A DNA stretch of 64,000 nucleotides from JBGSUZ01 sp043770095 (GTDB taxonomy: Bacteria; Bacillota; Clostridia; Peptostreptococcales; Acidaminobacteraceae), in the NCBI GenBank assembly GCA_043770095.1, contig JAYVIR010000049.1:1-64000 (forward strand), written 5' to 3'. The translations under genes and the position numbers were made by a program. The notes under the pieces were generated by a model that was not told the origin of the DNA, made no database searches, and saw only the letters and a list, made by a program, of their open reading frames with translations. This document shows, one piece after another, positions 16,057-25,573 of this stretch (within the stretch, counting starts at the first letter, position 1; each line of letters opens with the position of its first letter).

Positions 16057-16275
16057 GTGATTAAAGTAAAACGTTTAATGTTAGCAATGATTCGGTTTTA
16101 TAGACAGTTTATCTCTCCTTTTTTAGGACCGAGATGTCGGTTCTATCCGACATGCTCTCAATACACCTATGAAGCCATTGAGAAATATGGTCCCTTAAAA
16201 GGGGGCTGGCTCGGGTTAAAAAGAATATTGAAATGTCATCCATTACATCCTGGCGGACATGATCCTTTGAAATAA
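16057..16275 (+). CDS. yidD: Membrane protein insertion efficiency factor YidD
   Basis: A 72-residue protein with the strongly conserved YidD core: IRFYRQFISPFLGPRCRFYP followed by TCSQYTYEAIEKYG, with three cysteines, and a C-terminal HPGGHDP. Members help YidC-dependent membrane protein insertion. The start is probably GTG 16057, 2 bases after the rnpA stop, so translation is coupled; ATG 16078 is an alternative that would still keep the core. Confidence 0.92.
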   Translation: MIKVKRLMLAMIRFYRQFISPFLGPRCRFYPTCSQYTYEAIEKYGPLKGGWLGLKRILKCHPLHPGGHDPLK

Positions 16276-16336
16276 TGACGATTTTTATAAAAGAGTATGG
16301 ACTGAAGTTTAATAATTTCAGATGGGAGGTAGTCTA

Positions 16337-17044
16337 TTGAGTTTTCTATATACTTTATTAGGGCAGCTTTTGGGCTTTATTTATGGGTTTATCGGGAATT
16401 ATGCTTTTTCTATTGTACTGTTTACTTTGTTTGTAAAGCTACTTCTCTTCCCATTAAATGCAGCACAAATTAAATCTTCTAGAGAGATGCAAGCGGTACA
16501 ACCAAAATTGAAAGCAATACAAGAAAAATATAAAAATGATAAAGAAATGTTAAATACGAAAACCTTGGAGTTATACAAGGACCATAAAGTAAATCCACTA
16601 GCGGGTTGTCTTCCTATTTTTATCCAAATGCCAATTATTTTTGCGTTATTTGGAACATTAAAGGAACCAGCAAAGTACGTTATTCTTCATGGAGCACCAT
16701 TATCCAATGAAGCCTTGACTCAAGGTTTTTTATGGGTAAAAGATTTGGCATTGCCTGATACAATTGGTCTAATTTTTCCTTCAGCGCCTTCATTTATGTT
16801 GGGATTACCAGGATTTATGCCTATTGTAGCAGCTGTATTAACTTATTTCCAAATGACAAGCATGTACAAAGGTCAAGAAGTTAATGAACAAATGAAAATG
16901 ATGAACAATATTTTCCCAGTCATGATTCTGTTTATGTCACAAAATCTTTCTGCTGGTCTTATGGTTTATTGGGTGATTAGTACACTCTTCTCTATTGGAC
17001 AACAGATGGTATTTAGTGCAATGCCCAAGGGGGATACTAAATAA
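16337..17044 (+). CDS. yidC: Membrane protein insertase YidC/SpoIIIJ
   Basis: An Oxa1/YidC/Alb3 insertase of about 235 residues that inserts proteins into the cytoplasmic membrane with or without Sec. Five hydrophobic segments are visible; the LFPLNAAQIKSSREMQAVQPK cytoplasmic region and NPLAGCLPIFIQMPIIFALF are family hallmarks, with the hydrophilic-groove arginine expected in the first conserved segment replaced by the K of FVKLLLFP. TTG 16337 is the likely start because GGGAGG (16324-16329) is 7 bases upstream; an ATG at 16322 would overlap that site. No lipobox cysteine is seen, unlike Bacillus SpoIIIJ. Confidence 0.92.
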   Translation: MSFLYTLLGQLLGFIYGFIGNYAFSIVLFTLFVKLLLFPLNAAQIKSSREMQAVQPKLKAIQEKYKNDKEMLNTKTLELYKDHKVNPLAGCLPIFIQMPIIFALFGTLKEPAKYVILHGAPLSNEALTQGFLWVKDLALPDTIGLIFPSAPSFMLGLPGFMPIVAAVLTYFQMTSMYKGQEVNEQMKMMNNIFPVMILFMSQNLSAGLMVYWVISTLFSIGQQMVFSAMPKGDTK

Positions 17045-17046
17045 AG

Positions 17047-17667
17047 ATGTTTACCGTTGAAAAGACAGCCAAGACAGTAGAAGAAGCATTGAAACTCGCT
17101 CTCATTGAACTTGAAGCGCAAGAAGAAGAGGTTATTGTCGAAGTACTAGATGAACCCAAAAAGGCACTTTTAGGTTTGATCGGCGGAAAAAATGCCAAGG
17201 TTAAAATCACTTTGAAAGAAGATAGTGACCGAAGAGCTAAACAGTTTTTAGAAAGCGTTTTTGAAAAAATGAATGTTGTTGGAAAAATCAGTGCAAAATT
17301 AAATGGAAAAGATTTGTACGTAAATGTTGAAGGTACAGATATGGCAGTTCTTATTGGTAGAAGAGGGCAAACCTTAGATTCTCTTCAATATTTAGTAAGT
17401 CTTGTTGTAAATAAAGACCGCGATGATTATATTAGAGTGGTTCTTGATACCGAAAATTATAGAGAAAAACGCAAAGAAACGCTTGAAAAATTGGCCAATC
17501 GATTGGCGTATAAAGCCAGAAAAATGCGCAAAGATATTCTTTTAGAACCAATGAATCCTTATGAGAGAAGAATTATACACTCATCCTTACAGGGCAATCC
17601 TTATGTGAGTACCCGCAGTGAAGGTGAAGAGCCATTTAGAAAAGTCATTATTTTCTTAAATAAATAA
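17047..17667 (+). CDS. khpB: RNA-binding protein KhpB (Jag/SpoIIIJ-associated)
   Basis: A 206-residue protein with three domains in order: Jag N-terminal domain (residues 1-55, KTVEEALKLALIELEAQEEE), a KH domain (about 95-130, VLIGRRGQTLDSLQYLVSLV) and an R3H domain (about 145-206, MNPYERRIIHSSLQ and FRKVII). Jag proteins bind RNA with the partner KhpA and affect cell elongation and division. It begins 2 bases after the yidC stop and is followed by a strong terminator. Confidence 0.94.
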   Translation: MFTVEKTAKTVEEALKLALIELEAQEEEVIVEVLDEPKKALLGLIGGKNAKVKITLKEDSDRRAKQFLESVFEKMNVVGKISAKLNGKDLYVNVEGTDMAVLIGRRGQTLDSLQYLVSLVVNKDRDDYIRVVLDTENYREKRKETLEKLANRLAYKARKMRKDILLEPMNPYERRIIHSSLQGNPYVSTRSEGEEPFRKVIIFLNK

Positions 17668-17704
17668 TAGATAAAAACCCAGTCGTTGCTGGGTTTTTAT
17701 CTAT
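17667..17704. terminator. Intrinsic terminator after khpB
   Basis: A perfect 16-base inverted repeat (17667-17682 and 17689-17704) with ACCCAG/CTGGGT core and T-run on the plus strand ends the rpmH-khpB unit. mnmE starts 22 bases beyond it. Confidence 0.88.
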
Positions 17705-17725
17705 TGTGTTGAAAGTAGGTGTCCT

Positions 17726-19105
17726 ATGGATTATTTTGATGAGCCAATTGTTGCAATTGCAACCGCTCTTGGCGAAGGTGCTATTGGTATTGTACGTGTT
17801 AGCGGCGAAAATGTTATTGCATTAGTGGGTGATATTTTTAGACCTAAACATAGAATTAGATTTGATAAAAATGACGATAAGCGTTTGGTTTATGGTCATA
17901 TTATAGATAAAGAACATGTCGTGGATGAAGTAATGGTTGCCGCAATGTACGGACCTCACACTTATACGAAAGAAGATATGGTGGAAATACAGTGTCATGG
18001 CGGCATGGTGCCACTTAGAGCTATTGTATCCTTATTATTATCAAAAGGATTTCGCATGGCGGAAGCTGGAGAATTCACAAAACGTGCTTTTTTAAATGGC
18101 AGATTGGATTTGGCACAGGCGGAGTCCGTCATGGATCTAATCAGTGCAAAGACGCCTGATGGGTTTGATTTAGCGTATAGCCAGCTAGAAGGGACACTTT
18201 CGAAAAAAGTAGCCCTTCTTCGCGAGGCATTAATTAGTGTCATGGCTCATTTAGAAGTGAGTATTGATTATCCAGAAGAAGATATCGAAGAAATTACGTA
18301 TTCTGAGCTCCTTTTTAAATTTGAATCCATTAAAGAGGGTATTGATAGATTATTGGTCAATAGTGAATCAGGAAGAATTCTTAGAGACGGTTTGAGCACC
18401 GTGATCATCGGTAAACCGAATGTAGGCAAGTCATCTTTATTGAATGCTTTATTAAAAGAAGCACGGGCCATTGTGACAGATATTCCTGGAACTACAAGAG
18501 ATGCAATCGAAGAATATATTCAAATTAAAGGTGTTGCTCTCAAACTTGTTGATACTGCAGGGATTAGAGCCACAGAGGATTTGGTTGAGAAGATTGGCGT
18601 CGAACGGAGTAAAATTTTCTTCAACAAAGCAGATTTGGTGATTTTTGTTTTAAGCGCAGATCAACCGTTGAGTGCTGAAGATCGTGAAATAATTGGATTT
18701 TTGAAAGATAAGAAAGCAATTACAATTATTAATAAAATGGATTTGGAATTTGTTTTAGAAATTGACGAAATTGAAGCTCTATTAGGCCATCAACCCATTA
18801 TTAAAACGTCAATTTTAATGGAAGATGGTATCGAAGCGCTTGAAGAAGCCATTGTGGATATGGTTTATGGCGGAATGAAGGTTCATGAGCAAGCAATGGT
18901 CTCCAATGTAAGGCATGTATCCGCCCTACTAAAAGCCAAACAGGCGATGAGTGATGCAATTAAAGTTGCCAAAGAAGGTATGCCTTATGATTTTATTGAG
19001 GTAGATGTAAAAAACATCTATACTTATTTAGGTGAGATTACTGGAGAATCTTTGGAAGAAGACTTGGTAAATAAGATATTCAGTCATTTTTGTTTGGGTA
19101 AGTAA
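17726..19105 (+). CDS. mnmE: tRNA modification GTPase MnmE
   Basis: With MnmG it installs the 5-(carboxymethyl)aminomethyl group on U34 of certain tRNAs. The N-terminal folate-binding domain has EGAIGIVRVSG and EAGEFTKRAFLNGRLDLAQAE; the G domain has G1 GKPNVGKSS (about residues 229-237), G2 PGTTRD, G3 DTAG and G4 NKMD; the C terminus ends FCLGK with the catalytic cysteine. The 459-residue length is standard. mnmG follows after 14 bases. Confidence 0.97.
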   Translation: MDYFDEPIVAIATALGEGAIGIVRVSGENVIALVGDIFRPKHRIRFDKNDDKRLVYGHIIDKEHVVDEVMVAAMYGPHTYTKEDMVEIQCHGGMVPLRAIVSLLLSKGFRMAEAGEFTKRAFLNGRLDLAQAESVMDLISAKTPDGFDLAYSQLEGTLSKKVALLREALISVMAHLEVSIDYPEEDIEEITYSELLFKFESIKEGIDRLLVNSESGRILRDGLSTVIIGKPNVGKSSLLNALLKEARAIVTDIPGTTRDAIEEYIQIKGVALKLVDTAGIRATEDLVEKIGVERSKIFFNKADLVIFVLSADQPLSAEDREIIGFLKDKKAITIINKMDLEFVLEIDEIEALLGHQPIIKTSILMEDGIEALEEAIVDMVYGGMKVHEQAMVSNVRHVSALLKAKQAMSDAIKVAKEGMPYDFIEVDVKNIYTYLGEITGESLEEDLVNKIFSHFCLGK

Positions 19106-19119
19106 ACAGGAGGTAAATT

Positions 19120-21000
19120 TTGGATTATTTTGATGCAGGACATTATAGCGTTATAGTTATCGGTGCAGGTCATGCGGGATGTGAAGCTGCTTTAGCATCG
19201 GCAAGAATGGGTGTTAAAACGCTTATGTTTTCAATTAATTTAGACTCTGTGGCGATGATGCCTTGCAATCCTTCAATTGGAGGTACTGGAAAGGGTCAAC
19301 TCGTTCGTGAAATTGATGCTTTAGGCGGAGAAATGGGTTTAAATATTGACAAAACTCTGATTCAAAGCAAAATGCTTAATACTGGCAAAGGACCAGCCGT
19401 TCATTCTTTAAGGGCTCAGGCTGACAAAACCAGGTATCATATTGAAATGAAAAAAGTGATTGAAGAGACACCCAATTTGATGCTGAAGCAGGGTGAGGTT
19501 ATCAGTTTGGATGTCCAAAATGGAAAAGTTTGTGGACTTACAACAAGTACGGGTGCTTATTATAGCTGTGATGCGGTTGTTCTTGCTACTGGAACTTATC
19601 TTGGCGGTAAAATTTTTATTGGAAGTTCCGTATTTGAAAGTGGCCCGAATGGCTTATCACCATCTAAACATTTAGCCGAGTCACTTACTAAGAACGGAAT
19701 CGAAATGAGACGTTTTAAAACGGGCACCCCTGCGCGTGTAAGCGCAAAGACACTTAACTATGATCATATGGAAGTGCAATGGGGCGATCCAGAAATCGTA
19801 CCATTTTCTTTTATGAATGATACAGTAACTTTTAACGAAATGCCTTGTTGGTTGACCTATACCAACGCGAAAACGCATGCAGTCATCAATGAAAATTTGC
19901 ATCGTTCTGCAATGTTTGGCGGACAAATTGAAGGCACTGGACCAAGATATTGTCCTTCGATTGAAGATAAGATCAATCGATTTGCAGACAAAGAGCGTCA
20001 TCAATTGTTTATAGAGCCTGAGGGACAAGAAACGATTGAGATGTATGTGCAAGGAATGTCTACCAGTATGCCTGAAGATGTTCAACTGGCTTTCATGAGG
20101 ACTATTCCAGGTATGGAGTCTGTTGAGATCATGAGACCGGCTTATGCGATTGAATATGATTGCATCGACCCTTTGCAATTAAGTTTGAGTCTTGAGTTTA
20201 AGCAAATATCGGGACTGTTTTCAGCGGGACAATTCAATGGCTCTTCAGGATATGAGGAAGCAGCGGCACAGGGATTAATGGCAGGCATAAATGCTGCATT
20301 AAAAGTACAAGAAAAAGAAGCGTTTATTATTGATCGTTCCGAAGGTTATATAGGTGTACTTATTGATGACCTTGTGATTAAAGGCACAAATGAACCTTAT
20401 CGAATGATGACTTCACGTTGTGAGTATCGATTGATACTCAGACAAGATAATGCAGACATCAGGTTGACGGAAAAGAGTCATAGCATTGGACTTGCGAGTT
20501 CTGAGCGTTTTCAAAAGGTGATTGATAAACTTGAAAGTGTTGCAGTTGAAATGAAACGCTTGCAAGAGACTACTGTTAAAATCGAAGCGATTAATCCAAT
20601 ACTCGAAGCGATCGGTAGTACGCCACTCATGCATGGAATGACTTTATTAGATTTGATGAGACGCCCTGAAGTAAGTTACTTAGACTTAACGCCTGTAGAT
20701 ATTCTTAGACCTGTTTTAAGAGAAGATATTTATAAGCAGTGTGAGATACAAGTCAAGTATGAAGGGTATATAATAAAACAGTTGACTCAAATAGAAAAAT
20801 TTAAACAATTAGAAAATAAAATTCTTTCATCAGATATTAATTATATGGGCATTGAAGGTCTTAGGATTGAAGCGAGACAGAAACTTAGCCAAATTAAACC
20901 AGCGTCAATTGGACAAGCTTCTAGAATATCTGGCGTTTCACCAGCGGATATCTCTGTTTTATTGATTTATTTAGAACAGATTAGAAGAAAGAGAGGATAG
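19120..21000 (+). CDS. mnmG: tRNA uridine-5-carboxymethylaminomethyl synthesis enzyme MnmG (GidA)
   Basis: The FAD-dependent partner of MnmE. The dinucleotide-binding VIGAGHAGCEAA is at about residues 12-23, MPCNPSIGGTGKGQLVREID at about 47-66, and GTPARVSAKTL and FNGSSGYEEAAAQGLMAGINA (in two parts of the FAD domain) are family signatures. Length 626 is normal. Translation begins at TTG 19120, with AGGAGG 7 bases upstream. It is followed after 4 bases by rsmG. Confidence 0.97.
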   Translation: MDYFDAGHYSVIVIGAGHAGCEAALASARMGVKTLMFSINLDSVAMMPCNPSIGGTGKGQLVREIDALGGEMGLNIDKTLIQSKMLNTGKGPAVHSLRAQADKTRYHIEMKKVIEETPNLMLKQGEVISLDVQNGKVCGLTTSTGAYYSCDAVVLATGTYLGGKIFIGSSVFESGPNGLSPSKHLAESLTKNGIEMRRFKTGTPARVSAKTLNYDHMEVQWGDPEIVPFSFMNDTVTFNEMPCWLTYTNAKTHAVINENLHRSAMFGGQIEGTGPRYCPSIEDKINRFADKERHQLFIEPEGQETIEMYVQGMSTSMPEDVQLAFMRTIPGMESVEIMRPAYAIEYDCIDPLQLSLSLEFKQISGLFSAGQFNGSSGYEEAAAQGLMAGINAALKVQEKEAFIIDRSEGYIGVLIDDLVIKGTNEPYRMMTSRCEYRLILRQDNADIRLTEKSHSIGLASSERFQKVIDKLESVAVEMKRLQETTVKIEAINPILEAIGSTPLMHGMTLLDLMRRPEVSYLDLTPVDILRPVLREDIYKQCEIQVKYEGYIIKQLTQIEKFKQLENKILSSDINYMGIEGLRIEARQKLSQIKPASIGQASRISGVSPADISVLLIYLEQIRRKRG

Positions 21001-21004
21001 TTTT

Positions 21005-21724
21005 TTGGATAATAGAGAGTTATTAGAAAAAGGCATTATTGAAATGGGATTAATCCCTACTGAAGCGATGGTTGATGACTTTTTTGAATTCAAAACGTTA
21101 TTGATTGAATGGAATGAAAAAATTAATTTAACGACCATCACAGACGATAACGAAATTATTATCAAGCATTTTTTAGATTCATTGTCATGCTTGAAGAGTA
21201 ATATCAGTTTTGCAAATAAGCGGATACTTGATTTAGGAACGGGTGGCGGATTTCCTGGCATTCCTTTAAAAATTTACGATAGGAGTATTCGCATAACGCT
21301 CTTAGATTCTCTTAATAAGCGGATTAGCTATTTAAAACTTGTCGGTGAAGCTCTGAATTTTAAAAATGTTGAATATTTGCATTCAAGAGCTGAAGATGCG
21401 GCAGTCGATGCGAGACATCGCGAGGGATATGATATTGTTGTCTCAAGAGCGGTAGCGAATATGTCTACCTTAAGTGAATATTGTCTGCCATATGTTAAAA
21501 TTGGTGGTTATTTTATTGCACAAAAAACACTGGATGCTTTAAATGAGATTCGTGAAGCTGAAAAAGCAATTGGATTGCTTGGTGGTGAGGTTGAACAAAT
21601 CATTGAGGGTTCTGTACCTTTTAGCGATTTAAGACACAACTTAGTGCTTATTCGTAAAGTAAAACCGACACCTAAAGATTACCCTAGAAAGGCTGGAATG
21701 CCTTCTAAGTCGCCATTAAAATAG
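21005..21724 (+). CDS. rsmG: 16S rRNA (guanine527-N7)-methyltransferase RsmG (GidB)
   Basis: SAM-dependent methyltransferase that modifies G527 of 16S rRNA. The SAM-binding motif ILDLGTGGGFPGIPLK is at about residues 74-89, and VVSRAVANMSTLSEYCLPYV is a family segment. The 239-residue length is typical. The start is TTG 21005, 4 bases after the mnmG stop, so translation may be coupled. noc follows after 9 bases. Confidence 0.96.
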   Translation: MDNRELLEKGIIEMGLIPTEAMVDDFFEFKTLLIEWNEKINLTTITDDNEIIIKHFLDSLSCLKSNISFANKRILDLGTGGGFPGIPLKIYDRSIRITLLDSLNKRISYLKLVGEALNFKNVEYLHSRAEDAAVDARHREGYDIVVSRAVANMSTLSEYCLPYVKIGGYFIAQKTLDALNEIREAEKAIGLLGGEVEQIIEGSVPFSDLRHNLVLIRKVKPTPKDYPRKAGMPSKSPLK

Positions 21725-21733
21725 GAGGTTAAT

Positions 21734-22525
21734 ATGAATTTACATACAAATGTGATTCAGATTTCTCTTGATGATATTGTTGCTAATCCTTATCAACCGA
21801 GAAAAAAATTCAGTGAAGAAGAACTGATTGAACTTGCGGAATCGATTAAGAATATGGGGTTAATCCAGCCCATTACGGTTAGGAAATTGGCAAATAAGTA
21901 TGAGATTATTGTTGGAGAAAGAAGATTTCGCGCGGCTAAGCTAGCGGGTCTTAAATATATTTCTGCAATTGTAGTCAGATTTACTGATGAGCAGTCAGCT
22001 GTTATCGCTTTGATTGAAAATATCCAAAGACAAGATCTTAATTTTATTGAAGAAGCAGAAGCATTAGCGGTTTTGTTGGAAAAATATGGTTTTAGTCAAA
22101 AAGAATTGGCTCTAAAAATAGGTAAAAAACAGTCAACCGTGTCCAATAAACTTAGATTGTTGACATTGCCTGAAATAATCAAAGATTTGCTTGTAATGAA
22201 TGATTTGACTGAACGGCATGGTCGTGCGCTGCTTAAATTAAAATCCGACGACGACATACATCATGTTATTAAAGCGGTTATAAAGAACAATTTAACGGTG
22301 AAGGCAACAGAAAAATTAATTGACAGTTTGTTGTTGGATCCACCTCACGTTGATGAAAGTAAACAAAATATTAAATACTCTATTAATTACAAAATTTATG
22401 TGAACACTGTGAAGCATGCATATGAATCCATTCTCAACACAGGCGCTGCTGTTAAATACAGTGAAAAGGATAAGGGTGATTATATAGAGGTTACCTTAAA
22501 GATCCCAAAGGAATCTAAAATTTAA
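21734..22525 (+). CDS. noc: Nucleoid occlusion protein Noc (ParB family)
   Basis: A 263-residue ParB-family protein. The CTP-binding N-terminal domain shows NPYQPRKKFSEEE and the GERRFRA motif (about residues 58-64); the HTH is KELALKIGKKQSTVSNKLRL (about residues 122-141). Two ParB-like genes flank parA; this one, next to rsmG and separate from parAB, is in the Noc position. Noc binds scattered sites and the membrane to keep FtsZ rings off the chromosome. A basic or amphipathic extreme N terminus, expected for membrane binding, is short here (MNLHTNVIQ), so membrane contact is uncertain. AGGAGG precedes the ATG. Confidence 0.85.
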   Translation: MNLHTNVIQISLDDIVANPYQPRKKFSEEELIELAESIKNMGLIQPITVRKLANKYEIIVGERRFRAAKLAGLKYISAIVVRFTDEQSAVIALIENIQRQDLNFIEEAEALAVLLEKYGFSQKELALKIGKKQSTVSNKLRLLTLPEIIKDLLVMNDLTERHGRALLKLKSDDDIHHVIKAVIKNNLTVKATEKLIDSLLLDPPHVDESKQNIKYSINYKIYVNTVKHAYESILNTGAAVKYSEKDKGDYIEVTLKIPKESKI

Positions 22526-22540
22526 TAAAATGTTTGATTT

Positions 22541-22583
22541 AGCGTTCTATCAGAGGAAATATCTTCTGATGGGGCGCTTTTTT
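22541..22583 (+). terminator. Probable terminator after noc
   Basis: AGCG and ATCAGA (22541-22554) pair with TCTGAT and CGCT (22564-22577) with small internal mismatches, followed by six T. It ends the mnmE-noc unit just ahead of the first parS site. Confidence 0.65.
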
Positions 22584-22587
22584 AGAA

Positions 22588-22603
22588 TGTTTCACGTGAA
22601 ACA
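22588..22603. promoter_or_regulatory. parS centromere site 1
   Basis: TGTTTCACGTGAAACA, a perfect match to the bacterial parS consensus bound by Spo0J/ParB. It lies upstream of parA. Confidence 0.97.
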
Positions 22604-22724
22604 TACTAAAAAGTAAGTATGTTTCGATAAATACCTTTAATGAGTTGCAAAATAGTATATAATGATTATATGAAAAATATAAAATACTCACATTTGAGGT
22701 GTATTTTTAATGGAGGTAAGTTCT

Positions 22725-23504
22725 TTGGCTAAAGCAATAGCGGTATTTAACCAAAAAGGTGGCGTTGGTAAAACAACAACAAATGTTAATTTAAGTGCAG
22801 CACTAGCAGCTCAAAATAAAAAAGTATTGGTTATTGACAACGATCCGCAAGGAAATTCGACTTCAGGACTTGGGATTGATAAAAATGCTATAGAATTCAA
22901 TATTTATGATGCTCTAATTGATCAAGTTGATGTTTCAAAGTGCATTATTCCTACACCGTATAAAAATTTAGACATTATTCCTTCTGATGTTCAATTAGCA
23001 GGGGCTGAAGTTGAGATGATTGATTTGGAGCACCGCGAGGTGAGGTTAAAACGAATAATCGATGAAGTGAGAGATAAATATGACTATATAATGGTTGATT
23101 GCCCTCCGTCTTTAGGTTTGTTGACGATTAATTCACTCGTAGCTGTGGATAGTGTTATTATTCCAATACAATGCGAGTATTATGCATTAGAAGGGGTAAG
23201 CCAATTAATAAACACTTATCAATTGATTCGCAAAAGCCTCAATCCTAATCTTGAAATTGAAGGGGTATTGTTGACCATGTATGATTCAAGAACTAATTTA
23301 TCCAATTTGGTTGTTGAAGAAGTGAAAAAACATTTTAAAGAGCGCGTTTACACGACGGTAATTCCTAAAAATGTGCGTGTCGCGGAAGCACCAAGCTATG
23401 GTATGCCTGTTATTGCATATGACAGCAAGTCAAAGGGTGCTATTGCATATGTGAAACTCGCTAAAGAGGTCCACAAACGTTCAATCGGAGGTAAAAATAA
23501 ATGA
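22725..23504 (+). CDS. parA: Chromosome partitioning ATPase ParA (Soj)
   Basis: A deviant Walker-type ATPase: FNQKGGVGKTTTNVNL (P-loop, about residues 9-24), DNDPQGN, and the A'/B region DYIMVDCPPSLG. It dimerises on DNA with ATP, is stimulated by ParB, and in Bacillus also regulates DnaA. The start is probably TTG 22725, 8 bases after GGAGG (22712-22716); the ATG at 22710 overlaps that ribosome binding site. The product is 259 residues. The stop overlaps the parB start by 4 bases. Confidence 0.95.
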   Translation: MAKAIAVFNQKGGVGKTTTNVNLSAALAAQNKKVLVIDNDPQGNSTSGLGIDKNAIEFNIYDALIDQVDVSKCIIPTPYKNLDIIPSDVQLAGAEVEMIDLEHREVRLKRIIDEVRDKYDYIMVDCPPSLGLLTINSLVAVDSVIIPIQCEYYALEGVSQLINTYQLIRKSLNPNLEIEGVLLTMYDSRTNLSNLVVEEVKKHFKERVYTTVIPKNVRVAEAPSYGMPVIAYDSKSKGAIAYVKLAKEVHKRSIGGKNK

Positions 23505-24364
23505 AACCAATGAAAAAAGGATTAGGAAAAGGTCTTAGCGCATTAATTCCTGGAGATGACATGCTGGATTTTGGTCAACACGCCATTGCAGAAGTTCTTG
23601 AATTGCCTCTAAATGAGATTAAACCTAATAGCGAGCAGCCAAGAAGACAATTCAATGAGGAGTCAATTGCATCACTTGCTGAATCTATCAAAAATCATGG
23701 CGTCGTGCAGCCAATTCTTGTTAGTCGTATTGACGATATGTATATGATTATTGCGGGAGAGCGAAGATGGAGAGCTGCTCATGTGGCGGGTCTCACGAAT
23801 ATTCCTGCCATTGTTAGAACTATGGATGATCTTAAATTAGCTCAAATCTCTTTGATTGAGAATATACAAAGAGAAGACCTGTCAGATGTAGAGGAAGCTA
23901 GAGCTTATAGACTTTTAATTGACAATTTTAATCTAAAACAAGATGAAGTGGCTGATTCAGTAGGGAAAAGTAGATCATATGTTGCTAATACGCTTAGATT
24001 GCTTAAACTTGAGGTTAGTATACAAGATAAAATTGTACAAGGTAAGATTAGTGGTGGACACGGACGCGTATTGTTGAGAGAAACGAATCCCGTTAGTCAA
24101 TTAAAATGGGCAGATTTAATTATACAAAAAGGGATTAGTGTTAGAGAGTTAGAAAAACTAATCGTTAAGCCAAATAAAATTACAAAAAATATAAAATTGA
24201 CTCGGAATGAACTATCATATGAAACGATTCAATTTGAACAAGATTTAAAAGATGTTTTTGGAACAAAAGTAGTCATTCAACATAAAGAGAATAAAGGAAA
24301 AATTGAAATTGAATATTATGGACTCGATGAGTTTGATAGGATAATGAAGATTTTAAAGAAATAA
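23501..24364 (+). CDS. parB: Chromosome partitioning protein ParB (Spo0J)
   Basis: A 287-residue CTPase that loads at parS and slides along DNA to build a partition complex and recruit SMC. It begins KKGLGKGLSALIP, the ParA-contacting N terminus; the CTP motifs are EQPRRQF and GERRWRAA (about residues 86-93); the HTH is QDEVADSVGKSRSYVANTL; the C-terminal dimerisation domain ends the protein. Overlap with parA (ATGA) and two perfect parS sites flanking the pair confirm the role. Confidence 0.96.
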   Translation: MKPMKKGLGKGLSALIPGDDMLDFGQHAIAEVLELPLNEIKPNSEQPRRQFNEESIASLAESIKNHGVVQPILVSRIDDMYMIIAGERRWRAAHVAGLTNIPAIVRTMDDLKLAQISLIENIQREDLSDVEEARAYRLLIDNFNLKQDEVADSVGKSRSYVANTLRLLKLEVSIQDKIVQGKISGGHGRVLLRETNPVSQLKWADLIIQKGISVRELEKLIVKPNKITKNIKLTRNELSYETIQFEQDLKDVFGTKVVIQHKENKGKIEIEYYGLDEFDRIMKILKK

Positions 24365-24368
24365 TTAA

Positions 24369-24384
24369 TGTTTCACGTGAAACA
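24369..24384. promoter_or_regulatory. parS centromere site 2
   Basis: TGTTTCACGTGAAACA, a second perfect parS site, starts 5 bases after the parB stop codon. Confidence 0.97.
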
Positions 24385-24499
24385 TTGAAGAGCGAATACT
24401 TTGCTTGTAAAACAAGTTGATTGAAAGATACCATGATTGATCAATAGAAAATATATAGGATTAGAATCAGCAAATACAAAAGACAATTAAGAGGTATTT

Positions 24500-25405
24500 A
24501 TGAGAAAAATACTGTTTATCATCAATCCTGTTGCGGGACATGGCAATGGGAGTAATTTGATTGTTGTTATAAGTAAGTTTATGGAGAAACATTCAATAGA
24601 GTATACGATTAAGGTGTCCAATAAAATAGGGAATCTAACAACACTAACTGAGTGGGGTTGCGAAAATCAATACACGGATATAATTGCTGTTGGCGGAGAT
24701 GGCTCATTGATTGAAGCACTGAATGGATTGAACTTGGAACAGAATATTAGACTAGGAATAATCCCTGCAGGAACCGGAAATGATTTTGCAAGAGTCCTGA
24801 ATTTAAGTAAAGACTATGAGACTTGTTTAGACATAATCTTAAATGGCGTTACCAAGCCTGTAGATTTATGTGAAGTAAACGGACAAAGATTTATTAACAT
24901 TTGCTCCTGTGGAATTGATGGAGAAATAATACTGGATACTGATCGGATTAAAAGTAAAATAAGAGGTTCTTCAGCCTATATATTATGTACAATAAAAGCG
25001 CTCATTTCCTATCAGGCCAAAAAAGTGATTATACGAATTGATGGATTGGAATTGAAAAGAGAGATTATTATTGTGGCAGTTGGTAATGGGAAGTATGTTG
25101 GTGGGGGAATGAAAATCACAGCAAATGCAGAAATTGATGATGGTTTGTTAGATGTATGCATCATTAATAAGTTGAGCAAATTCAAGTTGCTTACATTATT
25201 TCCCACTATATTCAAAGGTCAACATATTCACATAAAACCAACTGTTGAAAATTTTAGAGGTAAAAATATACAAATTGATGCTTTACAAGATCGACTATTA
25301 ATTAATGCAGATGGAAATTTAATTGGGATGACTCCAGCCAACATGTCCATAACGGGAAAAAAAGTAAATTTTATATACAATCCTGACAAAACCGAGGCTC
25401 TGTAA
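24500..25405 (+). CDS. Diacylglycerol/lipid kinase family protein (YegS/DgkB-like)
   Basis: A 301-residue DAGK-catalytic-domain protein. The N terminus IINPVAGHGNG, the nucleotide-binding AVGGDGSLIEALNG (about residues 62-75) and IPAGTGNDFAR (about residues 88-98) are the family motifs. Such enzymes phosphorylate diacylglycerol (DgkB) or related lipids in the membrane; the substrate cannot be read from sequence. It is a single gene after parB, about 115 bases from the second parS site, and ends at a hairpin. Confidence 0.88.
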   Translation: MRKILFIINPVAGHGNGSNLIVVISKFMEKHSIEYTIKVSNKIGNLTTLTEWGCENQYTDIIAVGGDGSLIEALNGLNLEQNIRLGIIPAGTGNDFARVLNLSKDYETCLDIILNGVTKPVDLCEVNGQRFINICSCGIDGEIILDTDRIKSKIRGSSAYILCTIKALISYQAKKVIIRIDGLELKREIIIVAVGNGKYVGGGMKITANAEIDDGLLDVCIINKLSKFKLLTLFPTIFKGQHIHIKPTVENFRGKNIQIDALQDRLLINADGNLIGMTPANMSITGKKVNFIYNPDKTEAL

Positions 25406-25448
25406 TTCGATTTGGCGATACTTTTGATATGTTGTCGACGTATACGTC

Positions 25449-25490
25449 AAAGTCGCACTAAAATCTCCTTATGGAAGTTTTAGCGACTTT
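25449..25490 (+). terminator. Probable terminator after the lipid kinase gene
   Basis: AAAGTCGC (25449-25456) and TAAAA pair with TTTTAGCGACTTT (25478-25490), with a 2-base bulge. The T-tail is imperfect. Confidence 0.55.
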
Positions 25491-25573
25491 AAAGAGGTTT
25501 TCTATATTATCAACGATTTAAATTTTGAATTTGATAAGGTTTATTCAATATATTGACAATAGGTGAAAATACA